From NCBI GenBank assembly GCA_022266195.1, contig WHVY01000003.1, forward strand, positions 10,292,001 through 10,356,000: a DNA stretch of 64,000 bases, in the 5' to 3' direction. Shown piece after piece: positions 23,501-33,723 of the stretch (position 1 is the stretch's first letter; every line of letters begins with the position of its first letter). Origin of the DNA: Tetranychus cinnabarinus. Lineage: Eukaryota > Arthropoda > Arachnida > Trombidiformes > Tetranychidae. The position numbers and the translations under genes are program-made. The notes under the pieces are model-generated. The model did not search any database. It was not told the DNA's origin and saw only the letters and a list, made by a program, of their open reading frames with translations.

Positions 23501-24880
23501 TTAACTAAATAGCTCGCTGTTATGGTTAATTATCAATATTGATAGTTTAATAATGTTAACATTGGTTATCAAGAAAAATGGCAAACATTAGTTTGATCAT
23601 TGAACATCTTGACATTGAGTTTTGATCGTTTACATTTGCTTAATTGTAGTCGACTTTTGTTCACTTTGTATGCAATATTTACAATTAGCACTTAACATTT
23701 TACCTTTATCTTTACCTGGAAAGGGTGAGATACAAACAAGTTTTTTTACTTCTCTTTCATTCCAAAACAAATCTTGAGGCAACTTTTTCATTTTGCTATT
23801 ATTTTCATTTAATTTTACTAAAAAAAATCTTTGCTCGGCAAATAATTTAAATCATTAAGCTCAACTGTTTGCTTTTTCATTTCAGATGCAGTTAATAAAG
23901 CCATTCAATTAGGAATAATGGCAATAATCATGATAATAGCTTCTTGAGGAGAAACGCAAAAGAAGTAGCGAAAGTTGCAAATTATTATTTAATGTTGCAA
24001 GGTTAGTTAATAAATTCAGCAATCTCCTAACTGTATAAACAGCAATCAACAATCATATCTGGTTCAACTAATTTTGTTTCCTTTTTCTCACTTATTTTAG
24101 ATTTTTCAACAACAATCAACAAAACAAGTACAATAATGGCTACCAGTGTAACAAATAATCATTTATTGGAATCACTAATTAATCAATCCAGACTGACATG
24201 AAAGGAGTAAATTAATTGATGGTGTGATTAATGGGATGGTTAATTCATGAGGATTGGCGGTTTTCCGAATCATTGACTTTGTCCAAGAATACCAATTAAA
24301 CTGTCAGATTGACCAAAGACCAAAATATATTGCTAGTAATTGGTCAATCGTGGCTGATAGTTGATGTTCAACTCTTTGACCAGTGTTTTAATGTTAATGG
24401 TGAATTGTAGGCTACCTTGAAAAAGTCAGTTTTGCTCATTAACCTGAATCGTTTCCACATTTGAGCGCAAAAATGCTAATCGACTGTTGAAAATTACAAC
24501 AATTGATCTCAATTTGTTTCATACTATTGTTGATCATGAAAGTTTAAAATTAATACATTTTTGATAGTTGAGCTTGTAACTAGTGAATTGTTTTTAATAA
24601 CTGTTTTCTTGCTTTAATTAAAAACAATCAATCTATTATAAACGTCTAAAAATGTTGAATCTTGAGTTTAGTTTAGTGAAAATATTCAACTTATTTGATT
24701 TTAGGTAAAAGTAATACTTTTACTCTCATTAACAAATTGCTTTTGATTTATTCAGGTGGAGTTATTCATTTTGTTACGTTTGACCAACTAAGATGAAAAT
24801 TAATACACAAATTATTCATACTTTTTATTTGTTCTGTTGGTTGATATATCAATACCAAACCTTAAATATGAATACATGTA
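20517..24880 (-). repeat. Right copy of the ~4.3 kb inverted segmental repeat
   Basis: This is the reverse complement of the left copy (6850-12505), without the Merlin element and without the 6908-7100 hairpin, but with its own insertion at 22120-22521. The similarity extends through three identical small open frames that look non-coding. The two arms flank about 8 kb holding the chemoreceptor pseudogene, BRF2 and TMEM130-like gene 1. Confidence 0.9.
22116..22525. mobile_element. ~402-bp non-autonomous insertion flanked by TTAA, with an internal hairpin
   Basis: Compared with the left arm (near 9430), 22120-22521 is extra and is bounded by TTAA at 22116-22119 and 22522-22525. TTAA duplication is the piggyBac signature, but the ends do not start with the usual CCC/CCT, so the family is uncertain. 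A strong hairpin at 22424-22515 starts GTTAAACCAC and has a core CGGGCTTCGCCCTCG. There is no coding capacity. Confidence 0.75.
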
Positions 24881-25604
24881 AGCTTTTATTAGAAAGTAAT
24901 TTCAACGTAAATTTCAGTAAAATTACAACGCATGCAACATCACTCACTTAATTGCTCAACTATTAAAAAGTCATCAGAATTTTTGTGCACACAAAAGAAT
25001 CAGATAATCTGAGAAAGGAATGAGAAAGTAGCTGAAGGAAAATGATTTGAAAGGAGACAAATAAATAGCAAAATTGTAAGTTAGATTGTTTGTTTTTTAA
25101 AAAAGTATCATAAACCATCTGAAATAAGATCGTATCAGGAATGAAGAAAGTTAACCAACATACAATTGTTGAAATGATTAAAAGCATAAACCTAAATTAG
25201 ATGCATTCATTAAGATTGACTGTTGTCAGAAAATCAACCTTCTCATGATTCAAACAATAGTTAACTTTCATGGTTTTATGAGTTGAAATGGGTTGCATTT
25301 AGCGGCAAAATTAGTTAAAAATAATTATATTGAATCTTTTCATGCTGCAAACAGGAACCAGAAACAAACTCAATTGCGCTTGATGTTGATCTATGGATGC
25401 AAAACATAGAGACAATGTTATAAAAATCAAAATACATAATAGGGAAAAGTGATGAATATTCTTGTTTTTAACTAGGACCTTACCCTCATTTTATTTTTCC
25501 AAATTTCATTGCTATTTCTTTAATTACTTATTAACTCGATTGAATTTTCTTTAAAATTTACCTGCATCTAATAGCTTAGAAATTTTTTATTCCTCTCTTT
25601 TCAG
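24881..25604. repeat. Copy of the uL16m 5' flank, followed by TMEM130-type intron sequence
   Basis: 24960-25465 matches the sequence upstream of the uL16m gene (about 60960-61300) and its duplicates at 32860-33370 and 45130-45640. A hydrophobic minus-strand open frame here (24963-25187) varies in length between copies through indels and is not treated as a gene. 25515-25604 is the intron that precedes TMEM130-like exon 2. Confidence 0.75.
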
Positions 25605-25938
25605 ATTCGATTGCCGGATTTATTGATGTAAGCCAAGACATTGATTGGGAAAGATTGAAACATCTTTTCATTTCTACAGCTTTGCCTGTTAATCTAACCG
25701 CCAGAATCCACGATCCTAGTGGCTTTTTTCAATCATTAAATACAACCTACAAATGGATTGTAAATGGATTGTAAATGGATCACCTCAAGAGGGAAGTTAT
25801 GATCAATTCATCATCCAAAACTTTACCCAGCCTCAAATCAACATCTCAGTTATTGTTTCAGAAATTACAAACACTTCGAAGCGATCTGGCTTATTCGAAA
25901 TTTCCTTACATAGTAAAGACCCTAACCCTAGACCCTAA
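25605..25938 (+). pseudogene. TMEM130-like exon-2 shard, unit 2
   Basis: It starts at the TTTTCAG acceptor with DSIAGFIDVSQDIDWERLKH and ends at the truncated SKDPNPRP stop. A short tandem duplication of ATGGATTGTAA near 25750-25780 shifts the frame. It lacks the second half of exon 2, the membrane exon and any first exon. It is directly joined to the Copia 3' end. Confidence 0.85.
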
Positions 25939-26428
25939 GCAAAATTCAGATTCCATGAAATGCACCTCTAACCAAAAGTAGGGGGATGTAATAGTTGTAA
26001 AATTAAGTGTTGAAAATAGAGAAAGGGAAAGCTCAAATTTTTTTTCCCTCTTTCTTTCTACTCTCTTTTTCTCTTTCATTTTCCTTGCTTGTTTTTGGGG
26101 TGTAACAAATTATCTCTTACTTTTTCCTGGTTTTACCATTTTTCCTTTGTTGAAAAAGTATTCTTACTTCAATAAGTAAGTTTTCTTGACCAAGTGAAGT
26201 TGAGTTGAAAATTGTCCATCGGACAGAATTGATATTATTCAAATCAATTTACTATAAATTCAGTTATTTGCTCAAATAATTGTCATCTTCATCATCAAAA
26301 TTACCTTCATCATCATCAATCAGACAAATTATATAAGAAACATTATCGAGCGGATCAATATGGAAAATTGTGGTTCCATATCAAGGACATCTGATATTTC
26401 TGTTGAACTGGCTAAACCAACTGAGACT
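25939..26428 (+). mobile_element. Copia retrotransposon fragments: pol 3' end, polypurine tract, probable LTR, RT shard
   Basis: 25939-25980 resembles the last codons of a Copia pol (AKFRFHEMHL). AGTAGGGGGA is a polypurine tract, followed by TGTAATAGTTG at 25987, a typical TG start of an LTR. The LTR-like stretch of about 330 bp has a TATA-like ACTATAAATTC near 26250. From 26318 (AATCAGACAAATTATATAAG) it becomes Copia reverse transcriptase, in the frame NQTNYIRNIIERIN. The RT part runs to about 26428, where it joins TMEM130-like exon 1. The 3' edge of the LTR is uncertain. Confidence 0.75.
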
Positions 26429-27768
26429 CTAGTCAGTATTGTTGCCTGTGATTTGATCGAGCTATCGAATGACGAGTCTGTTACAATCGACACCCCGATC
26501 ACCTTTACAGTGAAAAATTCATATAGAACCATAGCGCCGTCGTATGAATATCGATTCAAATTTAAAAAATGGCCTCAGCACGATCACACCATCGTATCAA
26601 CATCAGATGAAGTGTTTTATTCTGTAATTTTTGAGTCTACTTCACCCGAGGATGTAAGATACTATATGGTATTAGTGGATGTTTGGTTCTGTAAGAATGG
26701 ATTACCTATTCATTCAATTGGAGTTGTTTTTACCTCTTTTTTATTATTAGGTATTTACTGAATTATTCTCTTTGATTTACTTGCATTTACTAACTTAGCA
26801 ATTTTTTCTTCCTCTCTTTTCAGATTCGATTACCGGTTTTATTGATGTGAACCAGGACATTGATATGGAGAGTTTGAAAAACAATTTCGTATCTACAACA
26901 TCACCTGTTAATCTAACCGCCAGAATCCACGATCCTAGTGACTTTTTTCAATCATTAAACACAACCTACAAATGGATTGTAAACGGATCACCTCAAGAGG
27001 AAAGTTATGATCAATTCATCATCCACAACTTTACTCAGCCTCAAATCAACAACATCTCAGTGATTGTTTCAGCCATTACAAACAATTCGCCAAAATCTGG
27101 TTTATTCGAAATTTCCTTACATAGTAAAGATCCTATTCACAATTTGACTGCTGATGGACACACCAATGTCGAACTTTCCAGAGATGAAAGCCTCCAGTTG
27201 AATATCAAGATTGATGGAGGAACACCTCCATTTTTTTACTGCTGGGAAATCACAAATTCAACCACTTTGAGAGGAATTTGCAAATTTACAAATGAAAGTT
27301 CTTTTTCAATTATCAAATATTTCAGGGAAAAAGGAAAGAAAACCTTAATCACAAGAGTTAAAAACGATGTATCATCCTTTACCAAGAACATGGCCATATT
27401 AATTTATGAAAGTAAGTGAAATGACTTCTGAAATCTTTCACTTATCGCAATATTTCTATCAAATTTTAATCACATTTTCTTTTTGTTTTGCAGTTGAGCA
27501 TCGAACGCAACTGAGTTTTGTTTTGGGTTTTGTTTGCAGCATAATCATTGCCATTTTCATCATAATTGCGGGCATCGCCATTTACATGAAAAAGAGGAAT
27601 GAACGGAGAGGAGCAGAAAGGAACGTTCTCCACTTATGCCATCTCAGCTACCAAAATATTCCCAGTGAAGATGATATTTTACCTGCTGAGTCCAACATCA
27701 GCGAATGTAATTTAAGGTTTAGTGGCGATTTTGATGATTCTGTCATATCTGGTGATTTTAGATCTTGA
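26360..27768 (+). CDS. TMEM130-like gene 2, chimeric: Copia-RT-derived N-terminus
   Basis: Exons 26360-26750, 26824-27411 and 27494-27768 (introns 73 and 82 bp, phase 1) give 417 residues. From LVSIVACDLIELSNDESVT onward it aligns with gene 1: N-terminal beta domain, PKD-like domain, membrane span and tail. The first ~23 residues (MENCGSISRTSDISVELAKP and TET) are instead the in-frame continuation of Copia reverse transcriptase seen at 48748-48860. The normal signal peptide is lost apart from its last residues. The fusion point lies at a shared GAC (TGAGAC/CTTGAC). The tail is the short type (RGAERNVLHLCHLSYQNIPS). Without a signal peptide the membrane span might act as an anchor, with altered topology. 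Open frame and splice sites are intact, but expression is unknown. Confidence 0.8.
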
Positions 27769-28635
27769 AGCTCTAATTCTTTAATTAAATAAGATTGTTT
27801 TAAATTCAAATGATCTGAAGAGGCTGAGGTTTTTTTGGATTTCATCAATAGGCAAACCTATTATATTTTTTACACGATATGATCTCAAATTGTAATCCTA
27901 CCAGTCAATTATAAATTTACCTCATCCAATTAACACTGATATCAATTAATAAATTTTTGTTTTACATACAAAACATCAAAATTATAACACTGTTGAAGTA
28001 AAAATGCCAAGCTCCATTTTTTAAATAATAAATACAAGTCATATTTATTCAAGTTGAAGTTCAAATAATTGATCGAATATGCAGAGATTTGTACAAATAA
28101 TTGAGAAAAAATTGAATAAACAAAGGAAAGAGTTAGAGATGAAAATAATCAGGATTAGTAATTGTTTAGATTGAGTAAACGAGGTTCAATTTTCTGGCGT
28201 ATCTGGTGATACTAGATCTTGAAGATCTAATTCTTTAATTAAATAAGATGCTTTTAAATTCAAATGATCTGAAGAGGCTGAGTTTCAGTCCATATTGCTT
28301 TGAATTTCAGCAATAGGCAAACCTATTATATTTTTTACACGATATTATCTCAATTTGTAACCGTACCAGTCAATTATAAATTTACCACATCCATGTAATT
28401 TAAGGTTTAGTGGCGATCTCGATGGTTCTGAAGTATCTGGTGATTTTAGATCTTGAAGCTTTTAATTCTTTAAATTGGTTGAGGTTTGTAAATTAAAACG
28501 TAATCTTTAAGGATTGAACCAGTCTGGACGGAATTAAAATGAATTGTTTAATGATTTTGTCATTTTGTCATTTCGGCTTCAGTAGAGCTCAATCAGATAA
28601 CTGTTTGTATTTTAAAGGTAAAAATTCAAAAAGAA
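27769..28635 (+). repeat. Tandem-duplicated 3' ends of TMEM130-like genes
   Basis: After the gene 2 stop, two further shards of the same 3' end occur: at about 28192-28345 (SGDTRS-like end with the GAAGAGGCTGAG 3'-UTR motif) and at about 28395-28465 (NLRFSGDLDGSEVSGDFRS stop). The CAATAGGCAAACCTATTATA motif occurs in both UTR copies. The same layout recurs after gene 3 and, more compactly, after gene 4. Confidence 0.7.
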
Positions 28636-28816
28636 GTTTATATTTTGCTATATGTTGATGATTTGTCGATATTTTGTGAGTCAATTGAATTGATTGAAAT
28701 ACTCAAGAGTCAACTCAAATCTCGGTTCTTGATGAAAGATCTTGGTATTGCTCAAAGTTTTCTTGGTATTGAATATACTTACAATTCAGAATCTGGTTGT
28801 ATTTCAATGAATCAGA
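28636..28816 (+). mobile_element. Copia reverse transcriptase shard with YVDD motif, unit 2
   Basis: The frame gives LLYVDDLSIFCESIELIEIL to LGIEYTYNSESGCISMNQ, the Copia RT catalytic YVDD region. It breaks off at AATCAGA (28810-28816), exactly where the Copia-derived part of the downstream chimeric gene resumes at 34361. In the longer copy at 48580-49552 the two parts are contiguous. Confidence 0.9.
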
Positions 28817-29184
28817 AAAAAATGTGGTTTTTATGCACTGCCATCTATTGAATTCCATATGCCAACATCGCTCATTTAATTGCTCAACCATCTGAAATAA
28901 GATCGTATCAGGAATGAAGAAAGTTAACCAACATACAATTGTTGAAATGATTAAAAGCATAAACCTAAATTAGATGCATTCATTAAGATTGACTGTTGTC
29001 AGAAAATCAACCTTCTCATGATTCAAACAATAGTTAACTTTCATGGTTTTATGAGTTGATTTTAACTTCAATTCACAGGCCATCATTGAAATGGGTTGAA
29101 TGAAATGGGATGACAAAATTAATTAAAAACATTATATTGATTGTTGAATTTTATTTATGACATTTAATCATGATTTGTTATTAT
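28817..29184. repeat. Truncated copy of the uL16m 5' flank
   Basis: TATGCACTGCCATCTATTGA and the following sequence up to about 29060 match the flank of the uL16m gene (60895-61320) with an internal deletion. The rest leads into the 3' end of the minus-strand secreted-protein gene. Confidence 0.7.
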
Positions 29185-30260
29185 TCAGATTATTTTATAA
29201 CCTTTCAATATTAATGCTGCACTCTTTCGTCTTCTTGTATCAGTAAAAGACGCAACAAAATAGTGATTATTATTGAGGTTTGGAAACATTGAAGCAGTTT
29301 TGTTGTCCAGTTCAACGACGATTCGAGGTTTATATCTGACCCAATATAAAGGCAAATTACAGTTTGATGACCTTTCCTGGAAGAGTTCGAGATATTTCAT
29401 AATCTTGACAAACTTGTCCATTTCAGCATAACTTCGTGCAGCATCTTCAATCCTTTCATTGCATGTGCAGGTGTTATTTGGACAAATTAAAAGATATTGT
29501 TCATCCAAAGCTGAGTCTTTGTTTTTTTTACATAATTCATTACAAAACTCTGCTCTTTTCTTTATTTCATTTTCAGCTAACATCTTGAACTGTTTCATGG
29601 TTAGTTTTGGACTATAAAAGTCAACTGATAATGGATCGACTTGAATAGTTTTAACGATAATTGATCCCTTATCCTGTTTCTCCATCAAAGTCAATGTAAC
29701 TAAATCTGTTTTATCAAATGCTGATTTTGAAAAACCACAAGAAGTTTCCATTTCCAAGCTGATATTCTTTGTATATTCAGTGTTTTCCTTGAAATCATTG
29801 ATTTCTGTTGGAAAAGTGCGAATCACCATTGAATTATATCGAAGTCTATCACCGATCCAATGTGGAAGCCTCTCTGGGAATGTAAAATTATAATTCGTGT
29901 TATCTGTTAAATAAAGAAATAGTTTTCATTAATATTTAATCACTCTGTACTGGTTACAGCCAAAGTTAAAACCAATAGACTGCAAAAAGAGTCTCATCAA
30001 GAAACTACACAGATCTGAGAAAAACAGATTTGATAATTCTTATCAATCTAAAGACTTATAATCTAATCCCCGAGAGATGGTGAAGTTAGGTTTGCGAGTA
30101 TGTGAGACTCATGCTTACCTAAAAATGTCCAGTCATTTTCATTTGCAGAGATACCTGTGAATATTTTTCCGTTGTATTCACCGAATCCAGGTAAAATTTC
30201 TTTCGAACTGATTGGTGGAAAAACAGAAAAAAACAAAAAAATATAAAATTCTGGGTACAT
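29185..30260 (-). CDS. Secreted Cys-containing protein of unknown function, pair A minus-strand member
   Basis: Exons 30260-30119 and 29903-29185 (intron 215 bp, phase 1) give 286 residues. I chose the ATG giving MYPEFYIFLFFSVFPPISS, a signal peptide; the other in-frame ATG 11 codons upstream has a poorer signal peptide. The mature protein has a conserved RLPHWIGDRLRYNSMVIRTF segment, a Cys-rich middle (CNELC, CPNNTCTC), KFVKIMKYLELFQ, and a conserved end with FPNLNNNHYFVASFTDTRRR. No known domain was recognised. It lies head-to-head with the gene at 30855-31520, whose C-terminal half shows the same layout (LELEPKIADLFPRIEKNDYF), so the two look like distant paralogues. A related pair is at 37.2-39.5 kb. 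Confidence 0.75.
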
Positions 30261-30854
30261 TTTAAGATTAAAAGCAATGTAGATGAACATCAAACCAACG
30301 ATATAAATTTTTCAACTCTAGTCAATTGGTATTTTAAAACTGGTATTTTAATGTTGGTTTTTCACTTTACAAAAAATTTGCAACTGGTACAAATTCTGAA
30401 ACACCCTTAGTTTAAAAGTAGTTAAACCTCTGCCTAGAACTGTATTTGACCTTTAAGTCAAAGAATTTTAACTACATAGACTACAGGGGGGGTAAGTTTC
30501 TGGGTATTTGAAAGGCTGAGTTTGATGCCTGCAAAATTTCTCCTTACCCTGTATATCAACAAATTTTATGTATTTGCTCAACAAAACTGGTTTGAATGAA
30601 GTCTGTAGGGGCCAAAAACTTACCATACTGGTTTATACTAAAAATGCTAAAAATTGCGTAAAATGTTAATAACTAGGTATTTTTAAAAAAAATATTTGGA
30701 TTATTTTTTAGATGCTTAGATATATTCACTGTGATATTCAATCTGTTCAAAGTAACATCTATTTTTGTGTTTGAAACAATCTTTCATCGCTAAACGTTAA
30801 CACAAAATTTCAATTTATTCATTGAAATACATAAAAACCTTTATACAGTGTTCA
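30261..30854. promoter_or_regulatory. Shared upstream region of divergent secreted-protein pair A
   Basis: The 594-bp AT-rich spacer separates two divergently transcribed start codons, so both promoters must lie here. A short GGGGGGTAAGTTTCTGGG run occurs near 30486. I see no clear TATA element. Confidence 0.4.
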
Positions 30855-31520
30855 ATGGATTTCAAACTATTAGTTATTTCAATTATGTTTTTTTCTTTAC
30901 GGGTGCAGTGTCAATTTGTAACCGAAAACGCACTGTACACGTTTGCTCGTTCTAAGTTCGATTACTATTTGAGTGTCGTAACTAACGCTGATAGAAAACA
31001 GACAAAAAAGTGGAGAAATGCTGTTTGTTCACGCTTTTCACCTGATATCTATACAATCTGGGGACCATGCAAAACAGAACTTGATGAAAATGATACTTGT
31101 TCACTCTATTTAGTCAAGAATCAATCGTCTCCAGTTGTACATGGACCTGTTGTGATTGATTCAAAGTTGATTGATTTAGATATCAAATATGATCCAAACG
31201 ATTTGAGGTTAAGTGATTATTTAGTACCATCTGAATTCTGTAGCCAAAAGGAATTCGAACCTTGTGCCATTGCATATGCCCGTTGTGTTCTGTCGAAAAC
31301 CATATATCAACATTTGAGGCGTTTGTTGAAATTTCCTGTTCTTCATACTTACCTTGAATTGGAACCTAAAATCGCTGATCTTTTTCCAAGAATCGAGAAA
31401 AATGATTATTTTATTTTAAACATTGTGAATACGGTTTTCTATCAAGAAGAGGAACCAGAAGATCTCATAAGTTCACTCATGATTTCCAACTACACCATAT
31501 TATCGAAAAATACTAACTAA
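30855..31520 (+). CDS. Secreted protein of unknown function, pair A plus-strand member
   Basis: This single-exon frame has 221 residues from the ATG at 30855 (the in-frame ATG at 30822 gives a worse signal peptide, and the TGTTCAATGGA context at 30855 is conserved in pair B). The signal peptide is MDFKLLVISIMFFSLRVQCQ. The mature protein has FDYYLSVVTNADRKQ, a Cys-bearing loop (WGPCKTELDENDTCSLYLVK), VIDSKLIDLDIKYDP, a CAIAYARCVLSK helix and the conserved FPRIEKNDYFILNIVN near the end. No known domain was recognised. Its partner at 38875-39543 is clearly homologous along the whole length. Confidence 0.75.
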   Translation: MDFKLLVISIMFFSLRVQCQFVTENALYTFARSKFDYYLSVVTNADRKQTKKWRNAVCSRFSPDIYTIWGPCKTELDENDTCSLYLVKNQSSPVVHGPVVIDSKLIDLDIKYDPNDLRLSDYLVPSEFCSQKEFEPCAIAYARCVLSKTIYQHLRRLLKFPVLHTYLELEPKIADLFPRIEKNDYFILNIVNTVFYQEEEPEDLISSLMISNYTILSKNTN

Positions 31521-31779
31521 CTAAATCAATAATTGAATTTTAGATGAACTATGATAATTATTGATTCAGCTTCAATAGAGACATGAATAATGAGAATTGG
31601 CTTACTTAATTGATTTGATGTGATTCAATTTAATAAGCAAGAATTTGAATAATGAATACAATTGAAAATTATCAAACTACAGTTTTATACGAAAATTAAA
31701 GTGCCCGATTTTTCTTTTTCTTGTTCTCTCTTACTGTTTTACTCTTTGATGTTATATTTATGTTCCATTTGTAAATAAT
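31521..31779. other. 3' flank between pair A and the uL16m pseudogene
   Basis: AT-rich, no gene seen. The sequence becomes homologous to 44046 onward at about 31780, a duplication edge. Confidence 0.5.
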
Positions 31780-32631
31780 TCATATGTACTTTCGACAATA
31801 AGCTAAATTATTTTTAATGGCATGCTCAATAGTTAATAGATTGAGAGTATTTCGTTCTCTTTCTTTCATTTCTTCCTGAAATTCTTTTAAAAAATCAGCA
31901 TAAACGAGTAAAGCGTCGAGAGGTAATCGTTTTGCTACTCCTAATAACATTTTAAGAATGTCTTCCACACATTCACATTTCCCACCGAATTCGAAGATTA
32001 TACGACCAGTTCTTATTAAAGTGCAGCAACAAAAGATACATCCCTTTCCACCTTCAATTTAGTTACCAGGAGACTGTTTTTACGAAGAAACAAATTGAAA
32101 AGTTATTATAAATGTATGTAACTCATCGAGATGGAAGTCACCTAGAATTATGAAAACAAACCTTTCTTGTAACAGTTTTCCAAGGTGGATCAATCCTCCA
32201 AACAGCAAATCCACCTCCTTTTACATGTCGGTTAACCGAATCACAGATGATTTTGATATGAGGAGGATAAAGATGACCACCAGCGGTACACTTTCACATA
32301 CACCAGCTGGATGGAGAAGAATAACGTCTAGAAAAAAAAGTGCATTCGGATTAATTCATTTGCAAAAAAGATACAATTGATAAATTTTCAGCTGAAGATA
32401 CATACGGTCGAACGAAGGTGGTACTTTAACTCGCTCTTTTGGAGCCTTGTAGAAACTGTTGATTAATCCAGTTGCATTTCGTACAAAAATACAGTTGATT
32501 GGACCTAATAAGAAATAAACAAAAAATAATAGCAATGAATGGTTGAGAGAAAAATAACAAAACTAGATCAACTTACTGTGCAAGCATATGTTAGATATGG
32601 CCGGAACACTTTTTACAATTGATAATGCCAT
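31780..32631 (-). pseudogene. uL16m (MRPL16) pseudogene 1
   Basis: Read on the minus strand, the first exon (start at 32631), second exon, part of the middle and the last exon match the intact gene at 59678-60777. Most of exon 3 and the start of exon 4 are fused by a deletion. The last exon has an in-frame TAA at 32059-32061 where the intact gene reads K-L in the GKKLGGGKG motif. The C-terminus is also cut short (CRKYI stop). The same TAA is found in the copies at 39.7 and 44.0 kb, so all three descend from one broken ancestor. Confidence 0.92.
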
Positions 32632-33372
32632 AACTGGACTATCAAAATTTAGTCTAAAAACATTCAAAAGTCTAATAAATTGGAAAAATTAGTCCATTAA
32701 AGTAACCCAAAGACATACAGCAATTCAAAACAGAAACAAATGTGAATTATATGCACTGCCATCTATTGAATTTACGTATAGAAAAGAAACAGCGGTTAAA
32801 AGAAAAATTAAAACAGCATCCAACATAATTGATTTAATTGCTGAACTATTACTTAAAAGATGATCAAAATTATTGTTCACATAAAAGAATCTAAGTGAAA
32901 TCAGATAATCTAAGAATGGAATGAGGAAGGGAAGCTGAAGAGAAATTATTTGAAAGGAGACAAATAAATAGCAAAATTGTAAGTTGGATTGTTTGTTTTT
33001 TAAAAAAGTATCATAAACCATCTGAAATAAGATCGTATCAGGAATGAAGAAAGTTAACCAACATACAATTGTTGAAATGATTAAAAGCATAAACCTAAAT
33101 TAGATGCGTTCATTAAGATTGACTGTTGTCAGAAAATCAACCTTCTCATGATTCAAACAATAGTTAACTTTCATGGTTTTATGAGTTGAAATGGGTTGCA
33201 TTTAGCGGCAAAATTAGTTAAAAATAATTATATTGAATCTTTTCATGCTGCAAACAGGAACCAGAAACAAACTCAATTGCGCTTGATGTTGATCTATGGA
33301 TGCAAAACATAGAGACAATGTTATAAAAATCAAAATACATAATAGGGAAAAGTGATGAATATTCTTGTTTTT
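32632..33372. repeat. uL16m 5' flank, duplicated
   Basis: This matches 44898-45638 almost base for base (offset 12,266) and also the flank of the intact gene at 60778-61330. The minus-strand hydrophobic open frame 32725-33090 is length-variable among copies and is not called a gene. Confidence 0.85.
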
Positions 33373-33715
33373 ATTGTGGCAATTGTGGGTTCACTCAAAA
33401 AATCGATTATCAAATGTTAAAGCCCACCTTTATAAATCCTTTTTCACCATAAATTGCCCTTTCCCCAATTGTAAAACCAATTTTAATACAATTACCAACC
33501 TTGGTAAACATTTTAGTAAAGTTCACAATAAGTGACTCTTTGAATACTGAAAAACTAGATTTCAAACTTATCTATTTTAATGACAAGAAAAAATCAAATT
33601 ATGTCTAAATATCAAGTCAATAAGACACGAATGAATACAAATATTCAAGTAACATTCTTGTTTCATGTCATTTAAATTCATGTATTTGGAGGCTTGGGCA
33701 GTGTCCCCATAACTA
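33373..33715 (+). pseudogene. C2H2 zinc-finger fragment, possibly from a transposon
   Basis: One frame reads YCGNCGFTQKIDYQML. After a stop and frame change, NCPFPNCKTNFNTITNLGKH and FSKVH fit the C-x4-C-x12-H-x4-H zinc-finger pattern. The stretch is absent from unit 2 (junction near 25470) but present at 45639-45981. Broken by stops; parent unknown. Confidence 0.5.
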
Positions 33716-33723
33716 GGACCTGG

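Noticed and set aside
6850..24880. Large transposon with the two arms as terminal inverted repeats (for example a giant foldback or Maverick-like element)
   Set aside because: No polymerase, integrase or capsid-type gene lies between the arms, the arm ends are ragged, and a third copy shows unrelated extension into a TMEM130 flank.
24963..25187. Hydrophobic minus-strand frame MLLIISTIVCWLTFFIPDTI, recurring in six places
   Set aside because: Length and frame change between copies through indels; it lies in the uL16m 5' flank and shows no sign of protein-level constraint.
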